DNA from: Brevipalpus yothersi
Lineage: Eukaryota; Arthropoda; Arachnida; Trombidiformes; Tenuipalpidae
Length of the DNA: 64,000 nt
Assembly (NCBI GenBank): GCA_003956705.1
Contig: QZCP01000284.1
Location: 35,733-99,732, forward strand
Direction: 5' to 3'
Program-made: the position numbers and the translations under genes
Notes under the pieces: model-generated
Seen by the model: the letters and a program-made list of their open reading frames with translations, nothing else
Told to the model about the DNA's origin: nothing
The model's database searches: none
In this document: in pieces, positions 12,000 through 26,263 of the stretch
Position numbering within the stretch: position 1 is the first letter of the stretch
Layout: each line of letters opens with the position of its first letter

Positions 12000-12792
12000 A
12001 TTCATGAGAAAAATTATTGTGTCCGATTAGATACAGTATATCGATCATTATATGTACCCACACATGATGAAGCAAGCTCAAGTGTGTTACAGACACATAC
12101 ACAGCATAGAATGTACACATTGAACGATGCTCGAGATGAGTATTGCAGTGAATAGAGAGGAAGAGAGAAAGCATAAGATCGACAATAGAAGGACTTTTTT
12201 GAGTCCATACTTTTATGTCATAACTACTCTTCATCTACAGTCGAAATGTGGCATCTTTCCCATCTTCTCCATCTTCCTCTTCATCATCTTCATTCCATTT
12301 TCACTCTCGATAAGTTACATCTCTCTTTCTCTCTTCCCATTGATATGATATTGCAGTGAGATATTTCCTCTTGAGGAGGCTTGTATTCATGATTCTTCTT
12401 CGTGCGCCTTTGAGTGTCTTTGATCATCATTATTGGTGCAAAGTTTGGAATCAGGAGAGAAGAAGGCAGAATTTTCTATATACTCGATGGTGATGAGAGC
12501 TGGAAACTATCAGCTGAGGATCGATAGATTTTTCAAGATGATCAATGCTTCACTTGTGTCGTGTAATTTCACTTGTAGTCATTCTTCATCCCGAGAGAAG
12601 GTCTATGTGTGTATATATGCCTGTGAGTGTGTGTGTGTGTGTGTGGAAATAACGGTACACATTCTCATGCTCGTTCATCAGATAACTACCAGGGCGTATG
12701 ACTTTTCAGTTGAGGCGTCGATTTGCTCATTTTACTGAGTTGAAAAAGAAAATCTATCCTCTACCATACACCATTGGTGATGGTGTATATTG

Positions 12793-12864
<72 letters not shown>

Positions 12865-13170
12865 TATGACGATATGAAGAGAGGAAAGAAAATGAGGTTC
12901 GTGTTGAGCGAGCAAAAGTTTGACAAATGAAGTTCTTCCAGTGAAAAATGACAGTATCATGTGAGCTCAGAATGAGAAGTGAGTTAGACAGATATTTTCA
13001 AATGTTCATGAAGATGCTGTATGTATACATGTATGTGTGTGAAGGTGAAGGATCAAAACTGTTCCTCCATCTCTCTCGCTCCCTGTATAGGTTGAATTGC
13101 GATTTGATTACTCTTTTCACTACTTCAGATACTGTTCTATCTCAGTGGTATGTTGGACCCATTTCGTCAC
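12000..13170. repeat. Block X', most diverged copy of a three-copy repeat
   Basis: The first part (12,000-12,270) aligns inverted with 35,165-35,450. Landmarks are a run reading GATACAGTATATCGATCATTAT and ATGTCATAACTACT, the second also present at 23,229-23,242. Later fragments (around 12,540-12,690) resemble the other copies only weakly. The block ends in a GA/GAAA tract (12,796-12,864). It is non-coding as far as I can see. Confidence 0.55.
12796..12864. repeat. (GA)n / (GAAA)n compound microsatellite
   Basis: A GA run passes into GAAA units and back to GA. Confidence 0.95.
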
Positions 13171-13265
13171 CTATTTTGAGTATTATTTTGTAATTTGCAG
13201 CCTCAATCCTCTCATGAGACACCATATCAAGTGTCAACTACACTATACCAAGCAGATAGATAACT

Positions 13266-13268
<3 letters not shown>

Positions 13269-13314
<46 letters not shown>
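13269..13314. repeat. (GA)n microsatellite, partner of the CT tract at 34,342
   Basis: About 46 bp of GA repeats flanked by sequence that reappears inverted next to the 67-bp CT tract at 34,342-34,408. The two are therefore the same ancestral tract at different lengths. Confidence 0.92.
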
Positions 13315-13316
<2 letters not shown>

Positions 13317-13481
13317 CTGGGCCAAAGTCTCTTTCTCTTCTCTTCTTCACACCGAAAGCGATTAGCTGTCGATCGACTTTTGGCCTGCTTCACTTTTGCT
13401 TGCTTGATTCCTATGAGACTGCACGAGTACAGTTCCCTAGGCGAATGCCACCGATGACATTCGATGTCAGTAAGCATCAAT
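13313..13481. repeat. High-identity island of the inverted duplication (left)
   Basis: By eye this 168-bp block differs from the inverted block at 34,170-34,341 at only two positions, whereas the adjoining sequence (13,485-13,580) is roughly 88% alike and sequence beyond that is unalignable. No coding capacity is apparent. It could be a conserved Pitx regulatory element or a recent conversion tract. Confidence 0.7.
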
Positions 13482-14164
13482 GTTGTCCATTGTGTGTATG
13501 CTCATGGGCGCAGGCTATGGCACCAGTCACCACACTCCAAAATGTGTGAATCTATCGGGCAGAATTTTGATCCTGTCAAAACTTTGGACTAGGCACATAC
13601 TTCCTTTGGGCACATTTTTCACTCATCGTTTTCGAAGAATACTTGAGAAAAATGGCTATAAGTTTGATTATGTTGCTCTTTATCTGGCTATAAGTTATAA
13701 GTTGCAAACGATTATACAATGCCCTTTGATCAGTAAATTTTCTTTTCCTAGATAGTCAAACTTATTATCTAAGCTGACCGCAATGAGATTGTCCACACTC
13801 TAGTATGGAGGACAAAGTCTCATAATTAACATTTTTCTGGGCAAAAAAAGTGAGATATTCTTTTTCCTCAGTATGCCGCTATCTTTTTTTTCGCCCACAA
13901 TTGCAGTCATTTTGCCTAGATTAAGCCATCTCAAAGGCAATGAGCCGTCGTGATGATGATGGCTCCACTGATGATGATTAGAACATTCAGCCTCTCTACA
14001 TGCCCACTTTCAGCTGAGATCTTTCCATCACCATTCGATGCAACCTGAGGCCAAATCAGTCCACGTGGCCATTCGGATGGAGAATATCGCGTGACTCAAT
14101 TAGCTTTCGTTTAATCGATTTCATGACCACCCTACTCATTGGGCTATAGTGTTGCCCTTTTCAT

Positions 14165-14225
<61 letters not shown>
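14165..14225. repeat. (CT)n microsatellite
   Basis: About 60 bp of CT dinucleotides. Confidence 0.96.
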
Positions 14226-14229
<4 letters not shown>

Positions 14230-15587
14230 TCATTTTTTCGAGAATTCGTGCTCAAAGCTGTGAATAAACTGAGCCGACAGAGCACGTGTTGGGCTGAAGG
14301 GCGATGCTTTGGTCCCGATTTCACAGTTAATCTGATTATCTGGATCTGGATAATGTGAATTAAAAAAAAGGATTTTTTCTGTTTAGTAATTCTTGCGTAT
14401 AGAATCTAGGAGGACCATGAATATGAAATTTTCGATTATTCAGAGTAACAATCTAAGAATTTCAATATGAAGTGATACTTTGGTTCTGTCCCTTCGACTC
14501 TTTTAATGGGCCCTCGAATTGAAAAAAGCGAAAGAAAAGAGAAGAGAGATTTTCATGAAATGAAAAATGTTCTATTCTCATGCAAACAAACGGTAGGTTG
14601 AAATTGAACATCACAATTTTCTGTGTGAAAACTGTTCAATTGATGGAAAAAAAGATACTTTTCTCCTGTTTCAGATATTTTGTTTGACGCACTTCAACAG
14701 AGCACATCGGCTGATTTGACGTTGATACAGCAACAAGGTTGAGTATGCTTGAGAACAGATTAATCCTCAAACATTTGGCTCTCCCCCAAGCAAATCTTCC
14801 ATTAGACACAAGAGAGAAGATTCATAAGGAAAAAGGAGAGAGAGAGAAAAGTTGACAAAAGAAAGAGAAAAAGAAAGAGGAAGAGAAAAGAAGCGAGAGA
14901 AAGAGAGAGAGAGCTAAGTACTTCTACCTCTGATACAAAACTTTCTCTCTCTCTTTATCTGTGGATATATATGCTTCATCTGTCCAATGGCAACAGACAA
15001 AAGTCCCTCCCAACTGTCTGGATGAACCAATGAGAGGGTAACATAGGCGGGATTATTGGTTGATGTGGGGGTGGCAAGGAGGTGACATTTTTGCTACTTT
15101 TGTCTCAAAGCTGATGGTGTGGTAATCTGGTCAATATCCAGAAGGTATCCAGCGTATCGTAACTATTTTGCATGAGGCTTGCTTAAGGCCACATTCAATT
15201 AGATTTATGTCTCAAAGTGAACCTGTGTGCTCTATCTATTTTGGGTGAAATTTTTCAAGAGAATAATATTCTTGCTTATGTGTAGAATATTTAACTCTTC
15301 ACTACGGTAACTATAAATGGTTGAAATTTTTTCTTTGATGGTGATATGATGAAATATTGCTGGTTAAACACTTACTAACAAGGTATTTTGGAGATTGAAA
15401 CACACATTTGACAATATTACTTTGGACTATCTCTCTCTCATTATTTTGGGCTCACTTTTATGCCCTCCTTTCCAACTGCTCTCTCTCAATATTTTTGGGG
15501 TTGTTCTAGTGGAAAATATTTCCACTATTATCATCAACTACATCATCTTTAAAACTGGCAAAGCTACTCAATTTGAGCACAATCTCA

Positions 15588-16743
15588 ATGGATTCTGTGT
15601 CCAGTGATCCTTTGTGTCTACAAGATCTCGCTCATCAGTCCAGTTCAATTCACAATAGTCTCTCATCAATGCTACTACTTGCCGATCAAAACAATCCACA
15701 ATCAAGTCTACTATTGGCCAACGATTCACGACTCAACACAAACGACGTGGACACTGGTAACTCATCTCCACAAAATAGTCACACTAATAATAACACACCA
15801 AACAACATTAACAACGTTAACAATAGTAACGGTAACAACACCAACAACAACAACAATCTCATCTCTTCATCTCATGTCCATCATCCTCATCCCCACTCCC
15901 AACTTCATCACCATCAATTGTCCGCTATGCAGGCTGTATCTCTTCATCCGGCCTCATCTCCATCACATCCTCGCTCACTGACCACCGGTCAGTCTGTTCC
16001 TCATCCAGTATACTCGGGTGCTCATCATCATGTATCCTCTCTGTTCTCCTCGATGCCCACCACAGCCACCTCAATCGCATCCTCACCCACCTCCCACCAT
16101 CATCACCACCCTCACCATCCTTCCTTTTATGGCCACCCACATCATGGTGGACATTTTCATCAGGCATCATCACCCACACTCAGTGGTGGTAGTCCAGTGT
16201 CCAAGTATTCACCACACTTGGACTCTCGAAGTCCATCGAATGCTTCCGTTTGTCATCAATCAGTCTCATCATGTTCATCGAGTATGGATGATTGTAAAAA
16301 AATTAAAGCAGGTAAGGAGTGCCTATCACATGGCTCTAATTATTGAATCGATAAGATGAAGTGATCGAGTGATCAATGATCAATGTCTATCAGGTTCAGG
16401 AAGGGGGGAGAGAGGAAGTATGCTTGAAGATTGCACACATGAAGATGAACAAGATTCAAGTGTATGTGTGAACAGAGTCAATCGAGCTGATTGCTCAAAC
16501 TCATTTGATAATTTCTTTTTTACACACACATAGCTTCTTGACGGCATCTTTCTTCAGCTGATAATTTGTCGCTTGTCATCAAGCGCTTTCTTTTTCTCTG
16601 GAATGCATGGAAGCTAAGAAACTTTACTGTCAAAGGTCAATACTGTAACTAGGGATGGGTTTTGCTGGGCCATAGGAGAAAATACCGTTATGATGAGCAA
16701 CTAAAGCTGTCACCCCTCTCAATGCGGTTAAGATAATTGATTA

Positions 16744-16776
<33 letters not shown>

Positions 16777-18457
16777 ATCCAATGATTGACATGATTTTCT
16801 GTGTTGAAAATTAAATGGTCCGTTACGAGTAGAAATTTTGATACCACAGAAATTTTATTTATGGGAGACTTTGTCTCAAATATTTGGAGTCTCTTGATTT
16901 ATGCTTTATGCTTGATTGAATGAGAATTGAATTTCACAAGTATACTTCAACGATTATCCATCAGCCTGATACAGTTGTAACTTGTTGTATGTTTTGTTTC
17001 AGAACCTTCACATTCAACAAGTCCCGAGAAGCCATCGCAAAGTGGAACGGAAGATAGCGAAATTGATGGTGTGGATGATGATTCGAAGAAGAAAAATCGA
17101 CAACGAAGACAAAGAACTCATTTCACAAGCACTCAATTGCAAGAATTAGAAAGTCATTTCGCTCAAAATCGATATCCAGATATGTCTCTACGTGAACAGA
17201 TCGCCTTGTGGACAAGTTTAACGGAAGCTCGTGTTAGAGTAAGTATTTGATGGAAAAAAATTATTCCTCTCTCTCTCTCTCTCTCTCTGGTGTTTTTTTA
17301 TTTCCTATCAATCATCACTAACTAAATCACAGTGTGAATATATATTCAAGTACACGTAGTGTGTACGTATGCACATGAAAAATTTTTCGCTTGCAAATCA
17401 TGATGTGAAGAAGGAGACGCAAAAAAAAAGATTGGCAATGAAAAATGTTTGCCCACTCTTGTGTCCCCGTGCAATGCTATCCATAGGATTAAGGGACAAT
17501 ATTTGAATGTCGCTCAGGCAATGATTTACAATGATGCTCGTTTGTCAGGCTCGACAGTTTGGGTGATCATAAATTTAGGCTCTCTTTGCCCCTCTCTCTC
17601 TCTATCTCTCTCACTTGGATCCTTCTATCTTCTGTTTGTCCTCATTTATGGCGATTATCTAACATTGTTTACAGTCTGGTGCAAACTAATCACATATTCC
17701 CATAGGAAACATTCTTCTTAACTTTCCCTGAATCATCATCAATACGCGCTCAATGTATGTGTATATGTAGCGGTCATGTTTACGGACAATATATATGTAT
17801 TGTTATCTAACAATGAATAGGGGTAAAAATCCGTAACAGAATAGCTAATAGAACCGATTAACTGTTACCAATGTTTGTGGATAGCTTGAATGTGATTTGA
17901 TTGACAATTGATCGGATATTTGGGCTTGTTCATGGCCTCTCTTTGGTTCCTCGTGCTTGCCTTGGGGAAAAAGAGAGAGAATGAGAGCGAGTAAATTAAC
18001 ATACACCATCAAGTGTGTAACAATTGTAATTTTATTACTATTACAGATTTGGTTTAAAAATAGACGTGCAAAATGGCGTAAGCGAGAACGCAGTATACCA
18101 AATGATCTGAAAAATAGTTTCAGTGCATCGCTCAATGGCCTCATGCAATCTCCGTTCGATGAGACAGCCGCTCTGTATGCTGGCTATTCATACAACAATT
18201 GGGCTACCAAAGTGCCCAATCCTTTGGGTGCCAAAAGCTTTTGGCCCAGTCTATCCAATACCGTGAGCCCACTTACACAGGCCATGTCTTGCTTCAATCG
18301 GACTACTTCCGTGTCCAATGTTAACACTGGCCTGGGAAACACTGGCAATGGTCACTACGGATATGGACGTCCAACTGCATCCGCCAATCCGATAGCTGCA
18401 TATAGAGCTTCCATGGATCCTAGTACAACAGCCATTTCGGTAGCTAATCAATTGTAA
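15588..18457 (+). CDS. Pitx: Pitx homeobox transcription factor, left copy
   Basis: Paired-like K50 homeodomain factor (Drosophila Ptx1, vertebrate PITX1-3) that binds TAATCC-type sites in the nucleus. Exons 15588-16311, 17003-17238 and 18047-18457 join in frame through GT-AG introns of 691 and 808 bp, giving 456 aa. The N-terminal 240 residues are low complexity (Asn, His, Ser runs). The homeodomain (about 275-334) contains QRRQRTHFTSTQLQELE, RYPDM and IWFKNRRAKWRKRER, with the diagnostic Lys50; position 47 is Ile where vertebrate PITX has Val. The C-terminal block ALYAGYSYNNWATKVPNPLG is diagnostic for Pitx. The OAR motif usual near the C-terminus is not visible. The chosen ATG is the first in the frame and matches the start of homology with the right copy. 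Confidence 0.9.
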
Positions 18458-18488
18458 ATTTACGTATATATATTTAACAATTTAAATG

Positions 18489-18494
18489 AATAAA
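18489..18494 (+). terminator. Polyadenylation signal of left Pitx
   Basis: AATAAA 31 nt after the TAA stop. The right copy has only the weaker ATTAAA at the corresponding place (minus strand, about 29,584-29,589). Confidence 0.55.
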
Positions 18495-19784
18495 AACAAA
18501 GTTTTCCAATCAAAATATGCTCTTTCTCATGACAATATTTTGAATCAGGACTGAACTTTATCTGTAGAATGGCAGCATTATCAGATTAAAAATTGATTGC
18601 ACATCTCACCCTTTGCAATACGGTCAGATTATTCCAGAACATAGTTATTCCAGCTAGAGTATGAGGAAATCATATCATGTAACTTGAGGAATCAAGGCTC
18701 GACGTTCAATATGACTCTAATAGGACTGAAACCTGAGTATAACTCTTTTCTGTAGTAAAGCCAGTGCATTCATTTTCAAAATTTCACATTCCAAATTCTG
18801 AAATATCAACACCAATAGGTCTCTAGAGTATCCATAAAAGATTCCAAGTTTTTCTGAAGAATAGATACGGAAAATCAAAATTGATGCCTATTTAAACAGC
18901 CATCTTCAATTTCAACAGTCATACACTCTTTCTCAATTGTTGATTCAAAGAGTCACTTGTTTTCGAGACAAGATGTGTTGATTTGAATCTTCAATTTTGT
19001 CACGTTACGCTGATATGTGTTGGGAGAAGATGCTGAGCTCAGATGATGTGGAGAGAAAGAGACAAAGTAAAAGATGAAAATGGTTAATGGGACCAGGAAG
19101 AAAGGGACTGAAAACAACTCGTAAATCTTAATTAGAGTGGGAAGTAACAAACGATCGATGGCTACAAAAGTAACATCTCTTCCAGCCAGTATTGCGAAGC
19201 GAAAATTGAGCATTCAGGGCACAGGATGTTGCCAATCCATGCCAAGACTATGTCAGACGAAAAGATTGGTGGAAGTAAAGAGAGTGTATATCGACAAGAT
19301 ATACTGGACACTGAGACCCAGATGAGCATAGAATGCTTTGAAGTTGATATTACTAGAGGCTAAAAGAAATAAGAATTTTTTGTGTTTGAAAAAATGGCAG
19401 AGAAGAACGAGATTTATTTGGAGGTCAAGATTTGAGATTGTGAGAAAGAGAATTTACTGGTGGAAAGAATTAAAACTAGACAGAGAATCAAGAGTTTAAA
19501 AGCTCATGTTACGTATTAGGTGTAAAGTGGAGATAAAATTTATCCTGGATTCAACTTTCGCAATCACCTCTTCCGAATGAAAATAGGTTGAATCTATGGA
19601 GCTATTGATGAAAAAATCTGGAATCCAGATCAGTCGACTTGATTATATGGCCTAACTTTAACTTGTATCATTGAGTATGGGTTTTTTTCATTACAAGTAA
19701 GGATCAACTGCCCATTTGAGCAGATCATCTCTTTTGCTCGATAAGATTTTGGTCCCATAATCAGTAAAGAATTCACTTCTATGG

Positions 19785-19848
<64 letters not shown>

Positions 19849-20859
19849 ATACAACAAGTAAAATTCTGTATCTATATATTTCCAGTGGAACGTAAGAATA
19901 GTGAGAGACAAAGCCATTATTGCACCTCACGCATACTCAAGGAAGAAAAAGGAAAAATAGACCAAAAACTGGTGGAAGAATAGTCGATATCGTTCTCTTC
20001 ATGTCAACGATTATCATTTTTCTTTCTCTCTTACAGTGTTTCGAAGCAGAAACTGGAAGAAGAATGTTGGGAAGAAAAAGGGAACAAGAATAAAAACGAA
20101 TTGAGGTAGAAAGAGAGGAAAAGAGCAATGGACGTTTCAGATGGAGAGAAAGTATAAGACCCTATACAGAAATGCAACATTGGACTTTCTCTCTCTCTCT
20201 CTTTCTTCCCTCTCTTTTCATGTGTATGTTTATATAGGTAATCCTTTAAGCCAGGAGCTTGCAAGCTTTGAGGAGCGAAATTGCAGATCGAGCTGATGAA
20301 CTCAGATAGAGGGAGAATGGGATTAGGGAATAGAGCGGGAAGCACTGGAAATCGGCTTTCGCTTGCAAATCGAAGGTTTGATACATGTGAATGGTAGACA
20401 GGGCAAAGTAGAGGAGGTAGAAGAAATAGGGAGAGAAATTATGGGGGAAATACGAAGATCTTCTTACTAGGAGGAGGAGAAGAACTAGGCGAAATTTGGC
20501 AAAATTTGAGAAAAATTGAACAACTCAAACATGTTTGAAAAGTTTTATTGATGAGAACGAAAGTAGTGGCGTCAATGAAGGATGAGCAAAGTGGAAGTCA
20601 AACGAGATCTTATGGCGTTTTAGAAGGTTGAGCTGTCAAAATGCGATTTTTATTTATTTCGAGCATGAGATGCGAGTAGGATCACTCAATCCCAATTTCA
20701 ATGGAGCTATGAGAGTAGTTTGAACATTTTAAAACTGAATGATAAAAAGGTGAGAAAACGTGTAAAAATAAGACAGAGTGAGCATAAATTCGGGACAGCC
20801 AGCATAGGTATGAGAGGCCAATAGGGTTTATCGAGTGGATCGTTACTCTTTCATGAATT
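18495..20859. other. Left arm between Pitx and the near-identical block
   Basis: No gene is supported. Part of it (about 20,200-20,420) aligns inverted with about 28,330-28,530, sharing a block around CTTGCAAGCTTTGAGGAGCG. The rest shows no clear partner on the right arm. Confidence 0.45.
19789..19846. repeat. (CT)n microsatellite
   Basis: About 58 bp of CT dinucleotides. Confidence 0.96.
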
Positions 20860-21007
20860 ATCTAAAATTCAGTGGCTCATGAAAATAAGAACAATGAAAA
20901 AAAGATAATCCAAAACAGATAAAAGATTTGAAATGAAAGAAGCAAGAGCGGTGCAAAATGCACTTTTCGGGTGATGCTGTAGGGGAGAGAGAGAAAAAGA
21001 GAGAGAG

Positions 21008-21054
<47 letters not shown>

Positions 21055-23174
21055 GGTAGGAAGAAAAAGATGGAGAATAGAAAGTGTCATCTCTCATCAT
21101 GAGCAACATCAGTGACAAGCTATTTCAAGTCTTTCCCTGCGCCTATCCACGATTCCCTATGGGCTTGTGAAACTTCTATTAGGACCTTCTGATCGACGGA
21201 CCGCGAAACAGGCAGCGACTGAGCGAGCAATAATTGCTCAAACAAAACGACTTGGTCTGAAAAGAAGGAGAGGAGAGAAAATACACCATGCAAGGTGTAT
21301 ATTGAGCATTGCTCTAGTCGTGAGCCTCCGTCACCATCAACACCATCATCATCTCCATCCCATCTCTCCATCCCATCTCTCCATCCTTCGGTCCTTTAGT
21401 CCTTCGATCCATCCCTCCTCCCCCACCAATTGATGTGGAAGAAACGATATTTCCAATGGCCTGTGTATGCCACGAGCTACCGAGCAGAAGAACTTGATGA
21501 GGACAAACGTTCGGATCAAAAGTAGTTACCTTTTGATTCTTTGTATTCGATCTATCTGTCAGTCCCAATCACAATATGTTCAATCAAACACCTCGTTCAG
21601 AGGCCTTTCGAGTCCCTTAACGGAGGTCATAATTTAAGCTCGAGATGTTGGTTAGGCAACAGGGCATTGGGACAGAGTTCAATGGTAAGCTCACTTGAAT
21701 TCAGTACATACATACATACAAACAAACAAGATTCTTTTGGAATAAATGTATTTGAAACAAAATATACAATGAAAATATCATCCTCTTTCAGCCATGCAAT
21801 ACAAGTTATGAATTCCTGTGGATAGAGAGAGGCTTTTCATGGAGAAAGATTGGAAGATATTCTTCGCTCGTTACGAGCAAGCGGATCAAAACTGATCTCA
21901 CAGTACTCAATGTTAATGCGTTCGGCTTTGCCAGATTATACTTGGATTAACGGGTTTCACCGAATCATCCACAAAGGATAGATCATCATTATCGTCATTG
22001 GTTAGAACACAGTCTCTCTGTATATCTATCTGGTACTGAAGAAAGAGAGAAAGAGAAGACAAAATTTTCCACCTTGAAGCTCCTTCCAAGTGCGAATAAA
22101 GAAGCTTGAATCCCTCAATTCAGCTTGATTCAATCACGTTGATAGTTTAGTTTGGTTCAGCCTCTTCTTCTTCTCCTACTTTTTTCTAATATCATCTTCC
22201 AACATCAATAGGTAAGATGTATCTTGGTGAATGAATGCGACTGTTGAGCATGGAATCCAGTAGAAGGAGTGTCCAACGAATAACGGTTTCTTATTCTCAC
22301 TGTAGGCTTGAAAGTAAAAAGTATTTCAACCTGAGATGCTTCTATCGCTGGTATGTATCAAGAGTACAGAAGATAGAACTGAAGAGAGAATACGTGAGAA
22401 GATGCTGAGTGATGCTCCACTCATCGCAGGGAAAAGAATAAGGAGCAAGCAGCATGAGCTCGGAGTAGAGAATGAAAATAAAGAACAGGAGAATAAGAAA
22501 AAAGAATCGGAATAAGAATGAGGATGGAGCTTGAAAAAAGCCTAGAGGAAGAAGTGAATTCGAAATATGATGAATACTAGAAAGTCACATTAGATGAATA
22601 TACCACAGATGGAAAGTGATAAGGATGCTGAATAATACAAAGTTGACTTCTCCAATGCGACCTGCCACCTCCGTCCAGCATCTCTTCTTTCTGCTAGAGA
22701 AATATCATTCGAAAAAGGGACTGAATCAACTGGACATCGATGCTTCTCATACTCTCTGCATGTATATTCTCGGCAAGAGTTCAATTCGGTCTCATGTGGT
22801 GTAGAGACACACTTGTCAACACCTTTATATTGCCATTTCACTCCTCATCCATGCTCTCCCTTTTTCCCTCTCTTTTCTCCCTTCTCCATCCTCATCTTTC
22901 TCTCTCTCTCTCTCTCCTCTTTTTCTCTACATTCTGTATTTGCCTCTATTCATAGATGCCTACTTGCACCATCCTAGCATTCTCGCTCCTGTATGCTTCC
23001 TGTGGTGAAAGTTCATCATTGACTGTGGATGAGAAATGACTTGATGTCACTTTTATGCGGTCACCAGTAGCGACTCGATCCACAGCCTCATTTTCGATCG
23101 GCCCATTCGATGGGCCATCCAAGGCGAAACGAATCTTCTCATGTTAATTTTCTGATCGAGAGAGGGAGAGAGAA

Positions 23175-23180
<6 letters not shown>
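20860..23180. repeat. Left inner arm of the inverted duplication (near-identical block)
   Basis: About 2.3 kb that matches 25,130-27,480 in inverted orientation, largely collinear and by eye mostly above 95% identical. Anchors include the GA tract 21,013-21,051, a relatively GC-rich segment at 21,167-21,300, the doublet of a 13-bp unit at 21,357-21,382 and the inner end at 23,100-23,175. Indels exist, including extra sequence on the right near 25,620-25,850. No known coding domain is visible. Confidence 0.85.
21013..21051. repeat. (GA)n microsatellite, partner of the CT tract at 27,288
   Basis: About 39 bp of GA. The inverted partner at 27,288-27,337 is about 50 bp. Confidence 0.93.
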
Positions 23181-23906
<726 letters not shown>

Positions 23907-25129
23907 GTAGTGAGTTTTATACTGCAAATAAATGTATTTAAGCCTTTTTGAACCAAAATTCTGGACAAATTCTTGTTCCTTTCACTCTTCTACGCAAATC
24001 ATTTCTTGTTCTAACATATGTGAACACCATCAATTTTGAGATTTAGATCAACTTCGGATCAAATAGGGATGTTCAAAAACGTTATGGATCGTTTACTAGG
24101 CTATTTCAGCTGGATAAAGGCTATCCAATCCCTTCTGATTTTGGGACAAAAAGGACAAGAACGTTCTTGGTGTGAAAAAATTTCTCGCATCTTTTTGACA
24201 TAGACTGTTCTTGATTTTTGTGATCAAAATCTAAAAAAATGAGCTTCTTCTAATTTTTTAGCATTACCCCGAGTTTTTAATCAATTTTGAGGGTCTGGAA
24301 CTTACAATGAGCTAGAACCAAGGAATTCATCAACAAAAGTCATGGAAACTGAATATGTCAAAACTTGAACAGAGTTTCCAAACCATTTGATCCAATTCAT
24401 CGAATGTGATGTGATTTTGTCTGAAAATAGCTTTTCTAAGTGGCATTATTTTCAGGACAAGTGGAGTTCTCATTATAATAAGTAGATTGATTCGAGAAAA
24501 TTGTCCAATCATGATCCGATTGAGACTCGCAATTCAATTGACAAAATTGGCGGATAATTCGCATATCCCATGTTTTGCCAAAGTAAGATTACTGTGCTCA
24601 AAATCCGATAGATTAGAAAGTATCATCAACTGACTCTAAATACAATTTAAACAGCTGCGAAAAGTGGCTGTGTTTGTGGGTTGAGGATCATCATAAGCCG
24701 GTTAAATAGCTGGAACCAACGTTCGGTGCCACTTGCTTGCCCTGTTTGCCACTTAGTTGATCAAATAACCAATAAATCGGAAACTGTACGGTGGATGGGA
24801 TTACAAGGTTTCAAAAGATAACTGGGATAAAGTGAAAGGAAGAGGCTTGTAGCCCAGAGAAAGAGAAAAAGAGAGAGAGAGAGAGGGGAAGAGGAATACA
24901 TGTTTCAATAGAGTTTCAGTAGAAAGTGTGAGGATGGAGGAGTGAAAGAGAAGAATAAAGAATGAAAGAGATGCTGAGAGGAATACAATTTTTGTGATGG
25001 TGAAAACTAACATTTGGCAACAAGTTTTCACAATGAAATGAATGGAAAAAGATGAAGCATTGAAAATTTATCATCTAACGGTACTTTTCACGCTACTCAC
25101 CGGTAGATGATGCGTAGTCCCCCTTCTTT
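23907..25129. other. Unique spacer at the centre of the inverted duplication
   Basis: About 1.2 kb separates the two arms. I find no partner for it elsewhere in the window, no gene and no long repeat apart from a short GA stretch near 24,865-24,885. Confidence 0.55.
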
Positions 25130-26232
25130 CCTCTCTGTTTCGCTCTCTCTCCCTCTCTCGATCAGGAAATTAACATGAGAAGATTCGTTTTGCCTTGGAT
25201 GGCCCATCGAATGGGCCGATCGAAAATGAGGCTGTAGATCGAGTCGCTACTGGTGACCGCATAAAAGTGACATCAAGTCATTTCTCATCCACAGTCAATG
25301 ATGAACTTTCACCACAGGAAGCATACAGGAGCGAGAATGCTAGGATGGTGCAAGAAGGCATCTATGAATAGAGGCAGATACAGAATGTAGAGAAAAAGAG
25401 GAGAGAGAGAAAGAAAGAAAGATGAGGATGGAGAAGAGAGAGCATGGATGAGGAGTGAAATGGCAATATAAAGGTGTTGACAAGTGTGTCTCTACACCAC
25501 ATGAGACCGAATTGAACTCTTGCCGAGAATATACATGCAGAGAGTATGAGAAGCATTGATGTCCAGTTGATTCAGTAACTTTTCGAATGATACTTTCCTA
25601 GCAGAAAGATGTTGGATGGAAAGAGCAGATTGAATTGAAGGAATCAACTAGCATCGTCATTGCTTTCCATCGAAAATAAATACATAAGATGTGACCTTCT
25701 GGTATTCCAGTGGCATTTTTTCCTTCAAATTCCCATTGAATTCGAACCTTTTTCTCTCATTCCTTATTCTAAGCCCCATCCTCATTCATATTCTGAATTT
25801 TTTTGAATATTTTCCATCTCCCCTTTCTTTTCAGGATCCATGCTCCTTATTCCTTTCTTTAGGATGAGTGTAGCATCATTCGGCATCTTCTCACGTATTC
25901 TCTCTCAAGTGATATCTTTTTAAGAGATAGAAGGTAGGAAGCACACGAGGTTGGTACAGTTTTTACTCAATTCATGGTTACTAGAAGGATGAGAATAAGA
26001 AACCGTTATTCGTTGGACACTCCTTCTACTGGATTCCATGCTCAACAGTCGCATTCATTCACCAAGATACATCTTACCTATTGATGTTGGAAGATGATAT
26101 TAGAAAAAAGTAGGAGAAGAAGAAGAGGCTGAACCAAACTAAACTATCAACGTGATTGAATCAAGCTGAATTGAGGGATTCAAGCTTCTTTATTCGAACT
26201 TGGAAAGAGCTTCAAGGTGGAAAATTTTGTCT

Positions 26233-26263
<31 letters not shown>

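Larger units (their letters stand above)
9418..15587. other. Gene desert upstream of the left Pitx copy
   Basis: I see no supportable gene in this 6 kb. It holds NSUN4 upstream DNA, long CT and GA tracts (separate entries), and two blocks that recur inverted on the right side: 12,000-12,270 (matching 35,165-35,450) and 13,170-13,580 (matching 34,075-34,500). Open frames here come from dinucleotide repeats or are short. Confidence 0.6.

Noticed and set aside
14761..15055. TAATCC/GGATTA sites (14,761-14,766 and 15,050-15,055) upstream of left Pitx as autoregulatory Pitx sites
   Set aside because: In AT-rich DNA one such hexamer is expected by chance in about this length, so two are not significant.
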